From the NCBI RefSeq assembly GCF_034521915.1, contig NZ_JAXHLU010000006.1, forward strand, positions 9,589 to 73,588: a DNA stretch of 64,000 nucleotides, written 5' to 3'. A program made the position numbers and the translations under genes. Below, piece by piece: positions 35,283-43,979 of the stretch; positions within the stretch are counted from its first letter, which is position 1; every line of letters begins with the position of its first letter. This DNA comes from Fodinibius sp034521915. Its GTDB lineage: Bacteria > Bacteroidota > Rhodothermia > Balneolales > Balneolaceae. The notes below the pieces were generated by a model, which ran no database searches, was not told the origin of the DNA, and saw nothing but the letters and a program-made list of their open reading frames with translations.

Positions 35283-36338
35283 ATGAATACCCGAACAATG
35301 AAAAAACTATTTGTACTTGCATTTAGCACGCTGATTTTTGTATCAGCTTGTGGTAATGGACCGGCAACAGAAAATCAGGAAGAAAATGATGCTGTTGCCG
35401 TAACTATTGAAGAGATTCAACCTTCTACCTTCAAGCATTATTTGAATATACAGGGGACGGTAGAATCAGATAAAACTATTTCGATTACTCCAAAGGTTAC
35501 CGCAACGGTAGAAGAAATAAATGTACAGGCCGGTGATCAGGTTGAAAAGGGAACGGTACTTGCCCGATTGGATGGAGAGGTTACCCGCACTCAGATTGAG
35601 GAAGTAAAAACACGGCTTAAATTAGCAGAAACGCGGTACGAGCGACAAAAAAATCTGCGCGAAGATAATATTGGATCTGAGATTCAGCTGCTCGAAGTAG
35701 AAACACAGGTTCGGTCACTGGAAAATCAGTTGGCTACGCTGCAAGAACAGTTTGAATACTACACCATCCGTGCGACCATCGGCGGCACGGTAAACCGGGT
35801 GATGCTGAAAGAGGGCGAAACGGCAGTCCCGAGCAGTCCCGCTTTCCAGATTGCCAATGCGGAGGCGTTGAAGGTAACCGCCGAAATTTCGGAAGCCTAT
35901 ATTACGCGCATTGACCGGACTGATAGCGTGCGCGTTCGATTTCCCAGTCTGAACCGTGAGATTACCAAGACGATTGATGTGGTCAGCAAGGTGATCGATC
36001 CCTCCAACAGGACGTTTTCTATTGAAATTTATATCTCCAATCTCGACGAGACCGTGCGACCCAACATGCTGGCCAAGCTCCGGGTGAACGATGTGACGCG
36101 AGCCAATGAAGTTGTGGTGCCGCTTAATGCCGTTCAGCAACCCGAGGGTGATGCGTTTGTGTACTTGGCTAAGCAGGGAGATCCGAGCTGGATAGCCAGT
36201 AGGCAATCGATTGAGTTGGGGCTGAGCTATAACGATCAGATTCTTATTGAAGAGGGGCTGCGGCCGGGTGATCGGTTGGTAACGGTAGGATACAACGCGC
36301 TGAGCGACCAAACGCCCATTGCCATTCAGGAAAACTAA
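35283..36338 (+). CDS. RND efflux periplasmic adaptor (membrane fusion protein)
   Basis: A 351-residue lipoprotein adaptor linking the RND pump to TolC. The signal ends in a lipobox-like VSAC (Cys near 23); an ATG at 35298 is an alternative start. It has the lipoyl-like half motifs (VTATVEEINVQAGDQVEKGTVLARLDG, in parts, and RATIGGTVNRVMLKEGE), a coiled-coil hairpin (about 98-160) and a beta-barrel and membrane-proximal domain. Starts right after the tolC stop codon. Base use changes inside the gene near 35,750: AT-rich before, GC-rich after. Confidence 0.92.
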   Translation: MNTRTMKKLFVLAFSTLIFVSACGNGPATENQEENDAVAVTIEEIQPSTFKHYLNIQGTVESDKTISITPKVTATVEEINVQAGDQVEKGTVLARLDGEVTRTQIEEVKTRLKLAETRYERQKNLREDNIGSEIQLLEVETQVRSLENQLATLQEQFEYYTIRATIGGTVNRVMLKEGETAVPSSPAFQIANAEALKVTAEISEAYITRIDRTDSVRVRFPSLNREITKTIDVVSKVIDPSNRTFSIEIYISNLDETVRPNMLAKLRVNDVTRANEVVVPLNAVQQPEGDAFVYLAKQGDPSWIASRQSIELGLSYNDQILIEEGLRPGDRLVTVGYNALSDQTPIAIQEN

Positions 36339-36359
36339 TTTTCAAAGTCGACTTGTATA

Positions 36360-39300
36360 ATGAGCTTCAAAGAATTTAAAATTTCGAGTCTTTCAATAGA
36401 TAATCGGACGACCGTCTACCTTATGACGGTACTGGTTACGCTAATAGGGATCTTTTCGTACCTGACATTGCCTAAAGAGCAGTTTCCCGAGGTGCAGATT
36501 CCGACCTTTAATATCGTGACAATCTATGCCGGTGCGTCGCCGGCAGATGTGGAGAACCTGATTACGCGTCCCATTGAGCAGGAGCTAAAAGGCATTGACG
36601 GCGTGGATGAGATCAGCAGCGTATCGAAGCAGGCTACCTCGGTGATTACCATTGAATTTGAGACCAGCAAAGATAAGTTGGTGGCCCAGCAGGAGGTCAA
36701 TGATGCGGTGGAAAAGGCGCGTACCGAGCTCCCGCAGCAGCTCACCCAGGAGCCGTCGGTGGATGATATCAATCCCTCCGACCAGCCGATACTGAATGTC
36801 AACCTTTCGGGTAATTTCGATATTGTTGATCTCAAACAGTATGCCAAGGATATTCAGGATAAGGTGGAGAGCCTGCCGGGGATCAACGAAGTCCAGATTG
36901 TGGGCGGACTCGAACGCGAAATACAGATCAATACCGATATGGCTAAAATGCAGGCCACGGGCATTACTTTTCCGCAGATCCGCCAGGCCGTCGCGCAGAA
37001 AAATGTGACCATTTCTGGCGGTGGTCTCGATCTGGGACGCATGGAACATGCCGTACGCGTAGATGGTAAAGTAGACAGTGCCCAAGATCTGCAGAATCTA
37101 ATCCTGCAAAATGCACGCGGCAGCGATGTGTACCTCAAGGATATTGCGGAAATTAAAGGCGGCTTTGCGGATCGCGAAAGTTATGCACGGCTCGGCGGCG
37201 AAACGGTTATCACCCTGAACGTGAAGAAGCAGGGGGGCGCCAACCTCATTGAAGCAACGGATCGCACGCGCTCGACCATCCAAGATATGCAGCAGAACAC
37301 ACTGCCCGAGGGACTCAATATCACGTATACCGGTGATCGCTCCGATGATACCCGCAAGAGCGTATCCAACCTATTTAATACGGTGATTATGGGCTTCCTG
37401 TTTGTAGTGCTGGTGCTGATGTTTATCATGGGCGTTGAAAATGCTATTTACGTGGGGCTGGCTATTCCGCTATCCTCGCTGATCGCCTTTGCGGTAATGC
37501 CGTCGATGGGCTTCAGTATCAATATAGTTGTGTTGTTTGCGCTTATATTGGGGCTCGGCATCGTGGTGGATAACGCCATTGTGATTGTTGAGAATATCTA
37601 TAGGTATATCAATGAGGGGAACTATGGCAAGGTAGAGGCGGCCAAGCGGGCGGCCGGAGAAATTGCTCTGCCCGTAATTACCGGTACGCTCACGACCATT
37701 GCCCCCTTCGTGCCGCTGCTGTTCTGGGGCGGTATTATCGGTAAATTTATGGTATACCTGCCAATTACGATGATCTTAACCCTGGTGGCCTCGCTGGTGG
37801 TGGCGCTGGTAATGAATCCGGTGTTTGCCGCTTCGTTTATGGAAAAAGAAGACGCCAACGGCGACAAGGACAATCATAACGGAGATAATACCGGGCTTTG
37901 GATAGGCGGTGGTATTTTTGCGGCCCTGGCCGGTATCTTTTACGTGGTTGGTAACTGGTTTGTCGCCAATCTGTTGCTCTTCTTGTTTGGCCTCTATCTG
38001 CTGGAGCGATTTTTACTTAAGCCGCTGATCGCCAAGTTTAACGAGTCGGTATTGCCTCGCATCCAGGAAAATTATCAAGCGGCCATTGCCTGGATTCTGG
38101 AAGGAAACCGTCCTTGGTACACCTTGGGCGCTGCCGTTGCCGGGCTGGTCATGAGTGTGGTACTGTTGGGGATTGTTTCGCCCCAAGTGGTGTTCTTTTC
38201 GGAGAGTCAGCCCAACTTCGTTTATATCTACAACCAGATGCCAGTGGGTACCGACTTGGAAACGACCAACGAGGTAACCAAGAAGATCGAAGACCGTGTT
38301 TATGAGGTCATCGGCAAGGATAATCCCGTGGTAAAATCAGTCATTTCCAACGTGGCTGTTGGGGCGGCCGCACCTTCTGACATGGATAAAACGCAGAGTC
38401 CCAACAAAAGCAAGGTGAGTATCTCTTTTATGGATTACCAATATCGCAAGGGCGTTTCGACACAAAAGATACTTAATGATATTCGTAATAACCTGCAGGG
38501 AATACCCGGGACAGAAATCGTGGTAGAGCAGGAGCAGTCGGGTCCGCCCACGGGTAAACCCGTGAATATCGAGATCGCCGGCGAAGATTTTGACAAGCTT
38601 GTGAGTTTGTCGAATCGACTACAGGAGTATATTGCTTCGCAGGATATTGAGGGCATTGAAGAGCTGAAATCCGATTTGCAGGTCAACAATCCCGAGGTGG
38701 TGGTAGATATCGATGAGGTGAAAGCGAACAGCTATAATATCAACAATGCGCAGCTGGGCAATCAGATACGTATTGCGCTGTTGGGCGTCCCAGTTTCCAC
38801 CTTTAGGGAAGGAGAAGATGAGTACGATATCATGCTACGGGCGCAGAAAGAGGATCGCTCTAACATCACCCAGCTAATGAACATGCAGGTGCCTACCTCC
38901 GGCGGCATGATTCCGGTCTCGGCGGTAGCAGATGCCAAGCACACGACCAGTTATGGCGCGATAAATCGGATCGACTTGCAGCGGGTAGTTACGCTCTCGT
39001 CGAATGTGTTGGAAGGATACAATGCCAATGCAATTAATGGCGAAATCCGTGCGGCGCTGCAGGATTTTGAGGTGCCCGAGGGCTATTCCGTTGCTATCAC
39101 TGGGCAGCAGGAGGATCAGGCTGAAACCATGAACTTCCTGAGTGTTGCGCTGATGGCTGCTGTAGGACTTATTTTTCTGACGCTGGTTGCGCAGTTTAAC
39201 TCCATCGGCAAGCCGCTGATTATTATGTCGCAGGTGGTATTTAGCCTGATTGGCGTCTTTATCGGATTCGCCACCTTTGGGATGGATATCTCGGTGGTAT

Positions 39301-39704
39301 TAACGGGTATGGGCATTATTGCGGTGGCCGGTATTGTGGTTAAGAATGGTATTATTTTGGTCGACTACACCGATATACTACGTAATGAGGGCAAGAATCT
39401 GCGCGAAGCAGTAATCGAGGGCGGCCGGGTTCGATTGAATCCAGTGATCCTGACGGCCGCCTCAACCATACTGGGGCTGTTGCCGCTGGCGATAGGTTTA
39501 AACATCGATTTTTACGGGCTGTTTGCCAGTCTGGATCCCAATATATATTTCGGAGGCGACAGCGCAGCCTTCTGGGGCGCCCTGGCGTGGACTATTATCT
39601 TTGGCCTCGGTTTCGCCACCTTTCTGACTCTGTTTCTGGTTCCCTCAATGTACTATATAGGAGTTCAGACCAAGCGAAAAGTCAAAGCGTTTTTACCTAA
39701 GTAA
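36360..39704 (+). CDS. RND efflux transporter permease subunit
   Basis: A 1114-residue inner-membrane pump of the AcrB/HAE1 family with 12 helices (a first helix near 20-40, then groups at about 335-500 and 915-1095) and two large periplasmic loops. In helix 4 the proton-relay pair of AcrB (Asp-Asp) reads VDNAIV, so the second Asp is Asn; the Lys of helix 10 is kept (VVKNGIILVDY). There is an extra hydrophobic, Asn/Asp-rich insert near 500-560. Follows the adaptor by 21 bases. Proton-driven export; substrate unknown. The gene is visibly GC-richer than its neighbours. Confidence 0.93.
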   Translation: MSFKEFKISSLSIDNRTTVYLMTVLVTLIGIFSYLTLPKEQFPEVQIPTFNIVTIYAGASPADVENLITRPIEQELKGIDGVDEISSVSKQATSVITIEFETSKDKLVAQQEVNDAVEKARTELPQQLTQEPSVDDINPSDQPILNVNLSGNFDIVDLKQYAKDIQDKVESLPGINEVQIVGGLEREIQINTDMAKMQATGITFPQIRQAVAQKNVTISGGGLDLGRMEHAVRVDGKVDSAQDLQNLILQNARGSDVYLKDIAEIKGGFADRESYARLGGETVITLNVKKQGGANLIEATDRTRSTIQDMQQNTLPEGLNITYTGDRSDDTRKSVSNLFNTVIMGFLFVVLVLMFIMGVENAIYVGLAIPLSSLIAFAVMPSMGFSINIVVLFALILGLGIVVDNAIVIVENIYRYINEGNYGKVEAAKRAAGEIALPVITGTLTTIAPFVPLLFWGGIIGKFMVYLPITMILTLVASLVVALVMNPVFAASFMEKEDANGDKDNHNGDNTGLWIGGGIFAALAGIFYVVGNWFVANLLLFLFGLYLLERFLLKPLIAKFNESVLPRIQENYQAAIAWILEGNRPWYTLGAAVAGLVMSVVLLGIVSPQVVFFSESQPNFVYIYNQMPVGTDLETTNEVTKKIEDRVYEVIGKDNPVVKSVISNVAVGAAAPSDMDKTQSPNKSKVSISFMDYQYRKGVSTQKILNDIRNNLQGIPGTEIVVEQEQSGPPTGKPVNIEIAGEDFDKLVSLSNRLQEYIASQDIEGIEELKSDLQVNNPEVVVDIDEVKANSYNINNAQLGNQIRIALLGVPVSTFREGEDEYDIMLRAQKEDRSNITQLMNMQVPTSGGMIPVSAVADAKHTTSYGAINRIDLQRVVTLSSNVLEGYNANAINGEIRAALQDFEVPEGYSVAITGQQEDQAETMNFLSVALMAAVGLIFLTLVAQFNSIGKPLIIMSQVVFSLIGVFIGFATFGMDISVVLTGMGIIAVAGIVVKNGIILVDYTDILRNEGKNLREAVIEGGRVRLNPVILTAASTILGLLPLAIGLNIDFYGLFASLDPNIYFGGDSAAFWGALAWTIIFGLGFATFLTLFLVPSMYYIGVQTKRKVKAFLPK

Positions 39705-39733
39705 AAAATATCAGTATTTAATATCCCTGACTG

Positions 39734-39760
39734 GCCCGGAAGTAATTCCGGGCTTTTTTA
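39734..39760 (+). terminator. Intrinsic terminator of the efflux operon
   Basis: GCCCGGAA (39734-39741), loop GTAA, TTCCGGGC (39746-39753) and then six T. A canonical strong terminator 30 bases after the pump stop codon. Confidence 0.88.
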
Positions 39761-39810
39761 TTGCATTTAATTTGACACACTTTGGGGATGACCTACTCTG
39801 TAAAAAATTG

Positions 39811-39818
39811 TATCTTTG
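39811..39818 (+). promoter_or_regulatory. Candidate -7 promoter motif of the DUF4293 gene
   Basis: TATCTTTG matches TAnnTTTG exactly in its most common form. The gene starts 38 bases later with GTG. A TTTG lies at 39781-39784, 26 bases upstream, which is longer than the usual -33 spacing. Confidence 0.5.
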
Positions 39819-39856
39819 CCAATCGCAGTATATAGCAATTAAATTTAAGGATACTC

Positions 39857-40264
39857 GTGATTCAACGGATTCAAACTGTGTTTCTATTTTTAGCTTTTCT
39901 ATTAAACGGAAGCGTGTTTTTTAACGCTCTCTATAGCCATGCCATGCAAGATCCGCAACAGTGGTTGGGGATAAGTTTTGCAATCATTTTGACGATTGCG
40001 TCGCTGGGATCGCTTGGTTCCATATTTTTATATAAAAATCGCCAAAATCACCGTAAGTGGGTAAGTGTGTTACTTGTGATTCAAATAATTACCCTCGGTT
40101 TTGCGACAGGCATTTATATTTCGCTGGGCGGATTTGGAACTTTTTTATGGGATGAAACTATTGGAGTGGGATTATTAGTATTGGCATTAGGCGCACAGCT
40201 ATATGCTAGAAAAAAAATCAAAGACGATATAGAGCTCGTAAAATCGATGGATCGCATCCGGTAG
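39857..40264 (+). CDS. DUF4293 membrane protein
   Basis: A 135-residue protein with four membrane helices (about 4-22, 38-58, 69-90, 98-115). Start MIQRIQTVFLFLA and the end DIELVKSMDRIR are the marks of DUF4293, a Bacteroidota/Rhodothermota family of unknown function. Translation starts at GTG 39857. It has its own -7-like promoter and sits after the efflux terminator. In other genomes the family often lies beside transcription-termination or DNA-related genes; here it does not. Confidence 0.9.
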   Translation: MIQRIQTVFLFLAFLLNGSVFFNALYSHAMQDPQQWLGISFAIILTIASLGSLGSIFLYKNRQNHRKWVSVLLVIQIITLGFATGIYISLGGFGTFLWDETIGVGLLVLALGAQLYARKKIKDDIELVKSMDRIR

Positions 40265-40295
40265 AGGGCGAAATTGTAATTAAGATCCCGGACCT

Positions 40296-41192
40296 ATGGC
40301 TGAGGAATATCCAAAAGTAAAAGTACTGGCAGCCCTGCTGGTCGGGCTAACTGCTTTTGGATTTGCGCCTATTTTGGTTCGATACGCTTCTGATACCTCT
40401 CCACTGGTGTTAGTGGTGTATCGCACTGTTTTTGCCGCTCTCATGTTACTCCCGTTTTGGCTTTGGATGAGAGATTCAACCGCACGATCCGGCAAAGGAA
40501 AAGAACGCCTGTGGATTGCCCTGTCGGGAGTTTGTTTAGGGCTGCATTTTACCTTCTGGATCTCATCATTGTACTATACTTCTGTTGCTTCGGCATCGGT
40601 ATTGGTGACCATCCACCCCATTATCATGATCTTGGTTGAACGCCTTTGGTTTAAGCGCAGTTTTGCAAAAACAACGTGGATTGGGGTAGTGTTGGCATTT
40701 TCGGGATCGGTATTGCTGGGAATATCAGACAGCCAGATAGAACAGGATTTTACAGATCCCCTGTTTGGCAATTTTCTGGCATTGACGGCTGCCATTATTT
40801 TTGTGGTTTATCTTCTTATCGGCCAAAAAATCCGTAAAAAACGCGAATGGATTGATTATGTCTTTCCGGTGTATTTTTACGCTGCTGCGGCCTGTGTTCT
40901 GGTAGCAATAGTAATGGGTAAAAACCTGCTCGATATTTCCACCATTGGTATTTGGGCAGGAGCGGGCTTGGCTTTTGGCCCCCAAATACTGGGACACGGC
41001 TCTATGAATTATGCCGTTAAATACGTATCGCCCACCTTATTGTCGACATTAATTTTAGTAGAGCCTCTTTTGGCATCAGTATTGGCTTTCTTCCTGTTTG
41101 CAGAGTTGCCTCCTATTACTTCAATGTTAGCGATGTTTATAATACTAATTGGAGTGGGAATGAGTTGGAGACGAGAAGCCAAGGTAGAATAA
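40296..41192 (+). CDS. EamA/DMT family transporter
   Basis: A 298-residue inner-membrane protein with ten helices and two EamA domains (about 12-145 and 155-293). Typical pieces: GFAPILVRYASDTSPLVLVVYRTVFAALMLLP (in parts) and SPTLLSTLILVEPLLASVLAFFLFAELP (in parts). Substrate unknown. Follows DUF4293 by 31 bases and may share its transcript. Converges with the TonB receptor gene, 6 bases apart. Confidence 0.9.
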   Translation: MAEEYPKVKVLAALLVGLTAFGFAPILVRYASDTSPLVLVVYRTVFAALMLLPFWLWMRDSTARSGKGKERLWIALSGVCLGLHFTFWISSLYYTSVASASVLVTIHPIIMILVERLWFKRSFAKTTWIGVVLAFSGSVLLGISDSQIEQDFTDPLFGNFLALTAAIIFVVYLLIGQKIRKKREWIDYVFPVYFYAAAACVLVAIVMGKNLLDISTIGIWAGAGLAFGPQILGHGSMNYAVKYVSPTLLSTLILVEPLLASVLAFFLFAELPPITSMLAMFIILIGVGMSWRREAKVE

Positions 41193-41198
41193 TTGAAA

Positions 41199-43463
41199 TC
41201 AGAATTGGACTTTTACGCCGGCCAGTAATTTACGTCCGGGTCCCGGCAGTCCCAGCTGTAGAACTCGTAGATCATTCGTGATATTATTCACGCGGAAAAA
41301 CAGTTCGCCTCCGATAGAACTACTTTTTTTCTGAAAGAGATCATATGAGATCCGCCCGTCAAAAATGAGTGCATCCGGTAAGAGAACAAAATTATTTTGC
41401 TCGTTGCGGTTATAAATGCCGCCTGTATATTCGGTTTGTGACAATAGGCTGAGGCGATTTGTCAGGTCATAGGTAATATTCAGTTTGCCCACCCAAGTAG
41501 GTTTTTCATCCAGCTTGCGAGGGTCCCCCTGAAAAACGCCTCGGGTATGCATATAGGTAAAGCTGCCATCGATTGATAATTGCTCAACCGGAGTTGTTGT
41601 GAGTTTTGTCTCTACTCCCCATATTCGAGTGCCGTCGAGATTGATTCGCTGTTCTTTGCCCGCATTAGGACCCTGTTGGATAGTTCTTTTGTCGATGGTG
41701 CCATATGTGCGGGTGAGGAAGGTGGTGAGTGAGCTACTGACGGTGGTACCAACCCGTTCTATGCCAATTTCACCCAGATAAGCTGTTACGGGTTTAAGGT
41801 TTGGGTTAGGCACAAATTTACCTAATGCACCGCCATACAGTTCGCGCATGGTTGGGAATCGTGGTTTTCGACCGAATGATGATCGCAACCGTAATTGCTC
41901 AGAAATATTATATGTTAATCCTGCTGAAAGGCTTAGTGTAGATGTTAGATAGTTTTCGAATCCCTGATTTTCCCACGGACCGGTATTGGTGATGGCGCTT
42001 CCTTCATAACTGAGACTCAGCATACCTGTTAAATCCTGACTTAACGGGAAGGTGTATTCAGCACCAATGCTGTAGATTTGTTGTCCATAAGTATCGTTAG
42101 AGTCGGCTTGTGCGCTGTTATTTAGATAAGGTACAATAGTTTGTTCATGCTGAGTCGTCAGGGCATTTAACGCTATATTGAGCTGTCCACCGCCAATATC
42201 TCGTTCAAGGATAAAACGCAGTCCGCCGGTAAGATCAAGGTCAGCTTGTGTTTGGTCCAGATTTTCATAATCAACACTTTGATATTGATAGATATCCTGT
42301 GTGTATCGATTAAACCACGCTGATCCGCGAACGCGTGTATCCGAATCTAACGGAACCATGCCGTTCAGAATAACCATAGATTGGCGAATAGTGGGATATC
42401 GCCAATAGCGAACGCTTGTTTGTGAAGGATCGAGGTTGCTTTCGGGGGCAACGCCCTGTTCCGCATCCACATGAAAAAGGGAGGCACTCAGGCGTGCACC
42501 GCTTTCGAATTGCTGCGTGCCTTCAAAAAATAGATTGGCATTCCGTCGATCGGTATTAACTCTGGTATCATTTGATGGCTGGCTGAATGGTGTGGTGGCT
42601 CCATTGGGCAGCTTGTAATCATATTGTTTGGTGTAACCGACCTCAGTGGTGTACGAAAAATTATTGTTTGTGCCCATATGAACTACTGATGCTCCGCCCA
42701 ATCCCGGCGATGAACCTGAAACGTTGAGTTCGGTTAGATTATCCTGATCTGATAACGAGCGAGTTCGAAAATTTACAGCTCCTCCAATAGTATTAGTACC
42801 ATACACGACCGAGGGTACGCCTTTAGAAACGGTTACACCTCCGAGCATTGAAGAAGGCAGAAAACCGATATCAACCCGATTGTCCCAGGGTACGTTAATG
42901 AGAGCTCCATTAAAAAACTGTGCAGTCTGCCGATCAGCAGAGTTTCGGAGATAGAGTATGGTTTGTCCCCGCGAGTTGGTGGCAACATGTGCAGCCGGTA
43001 GCAGGCGCGCTACATCAGCAACGGTGCCAAGATCTATATTTTTTATCTCGTCAGCTTCTATTTGTTGAATAGTCGTAGTCTTGGGGAAATTTTGTTCAGT
43101 ATGGCTCACTACTATTTCACTTAGCTCGTATTTGATGGGCTGGAGTTTAATATCCAGAACCTGTGTTTCAGTAGCTTTCAGGGTAACCTGTTTTGTCTTT
43201 GACTGATATCCTACAGCTGTAATTTTTAATTGATAACTACCGCCGGCTAACTTACGAATAGTATACCTTCCTTCATTGTTGGTAGCTGCACCACTTGAAA
43301 ATTCTGTTTCCTGGTTTGATAAATAAATGTTTGCTCCTTGAATAGCTTCCCCGGTTTTATCATCGGTGAGTTGACCTTTAATAGTAGCTGTTTGTGCCTG
43401 TAGAGAGCTAAAAGCAGTAAAGATAAAGCAACAAGAGAGGAGAAGAGATAGAAATTTCTTCAT
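41199..43463 (-). CDS. TonB-dependent receptor with carboxypeptidase-like N-terminal domain
   Basis: A 754-residue outer-membrane receptor. Signal peptide (ending SLQAQ), a carboxypeptidase-regulatory-like domain (about 28-110; ATIKGQLTDDKTGEAIQGANI, in parts), a plug domain (about 130-230; LLPAAHVATNSRGQTILYLR and VSKGVPSVVYGTNTIGGAVNFRTR, in parts), and a 22-strand barrel ending in aromatic VQF. Takes up a ligand with energy from TonB-ExbBD; ligand not evident. No SusD partner is adjacent, so glycan uptake is less likely; siderophore, vitamin or metal are options. The 516-base upstream gap holds its promoter. Confidence 0.93.
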   Translation of the reverse strand: MKKFLSLLLSCCFIFTAFSSLQAQTATIKGQLTDDKTGEAIQGANIYLSNQETEFSSGAATNNEGRYTIRKLAGGSYQLKITAVGYQSKTKQVTLKATETQVLDIKLQPIKYELSEIVVSHTEQNFPKTTTIQQIEADEIKNIDLGTVADVARLLPAAHVATNSRGQTILYLRNSADRQTAQFFNGALINVPWDNRVDIGFLPSSMLGGVTVSKGVPSVVYGTNTIGGAVNFRTRSLSDQDNLTELNVSGSSPGLGGASVVHMGTNNNFSYTTEVGYTKQYDYKLPNGATTPFSQPSNDTRVNTDRRNANLFFEGTQQFESGARLSASLFHVDAEQGVAPESNLDPSQTSVRYWRYPTIRQSMVILNGMVPLDSDTRVRGSAWFNRYTQDIYQYQSVDYENLDQTQADLDLTGGLRFILERDIGGGQLNIALNALTTQHEQTIVPYLNNSAQADSNDTYGQQIYSIGAEYTFPLSQDLTGMLSLSYEGSAITNTGPWENQGFENYLTSTLSLSAGLTYNISEQLRLRSSFGRKPRFPTMRELYGGALGKFVPNPNLKPVTAYLGEIGIERVGTTVSSSLTTFLTRTYGTIDKRTIQQGPNAGKEQRINLDGTRIWGVETKLTTTPVEQLSIDGSFTYMHTRGVFQGDPRKLDEKPTWVGKLNITYDLTNRLSLLSQTEYTGGIYNRNEQNNFVLLPDALIFDGRISYDLFQKKSSSIGGELFFRVNNITNDLRVLQLGLPGPGRKLLAGVKVQF

Positions 43464-43979
43464 AAGTTAATTGACAGCTGAGGTGCGCGTATTATTGAAA
43501 TAATTACGGCAGAAAATATTTAAAAAAAAGGTATTTTAACAAGGAATTTGCTGAAGTGGGTTGTTGCAACGTCCATTTAACAGATAGTACACAATGCGTG
43601 CATTTTGTATTCATGATACTATAGGATTCACAAGTTGCATCCATTAAACGAACTGCAAGTACTCGTGTTGTGTGATGTATTAATATGCAGGAAAAGCTTC
43701 ATATTAGATAAACATTATCGTCCCTATTTGTCGGGCATAAGTGCCCCGGGCAGAAATGTTATTGTAGCATTGCGCGGGCAATTTTAGCAATTTTTTTAGT
43801 TAATTACGGTTACAGGATGTAGATTGAAACTTGCTAAAGATTGGTTAATGAACATTAGAAATTCTTTGAAATAACCAATTTTTCAAGAATTTTGGGTATT
43901 TTGCCTTCAAGAAATTAAATATACGTTGGTAAAAATATTTGCATATAGGATTCATCTGGCGTTAACCAATTGATGTGTT
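43464..43979. other. Large intergenic stretch between divergent genes
   Basis: No gene. It must hold promoters for the TonB receptor (minus) and the MltF-like gene (plus). Visible structure is weak: an imperfect direct repeat, GTTGCAACGTCCATTTAAC at 43563-43581 and GTTGCATCCATTAAAC at 43634-43649, and a small palindrome ATGCGTGCAT between them. I found no cobalamin or TPP riboswitch core by eye. Confidence 0.6.

Noticed and set aside
43464..43979. Possible riboswitch before the TonB receptor
   Set aside because: I looked for cobalamin and TPP core motifs on the minus strand and saw none; a covariance-model search would decide.
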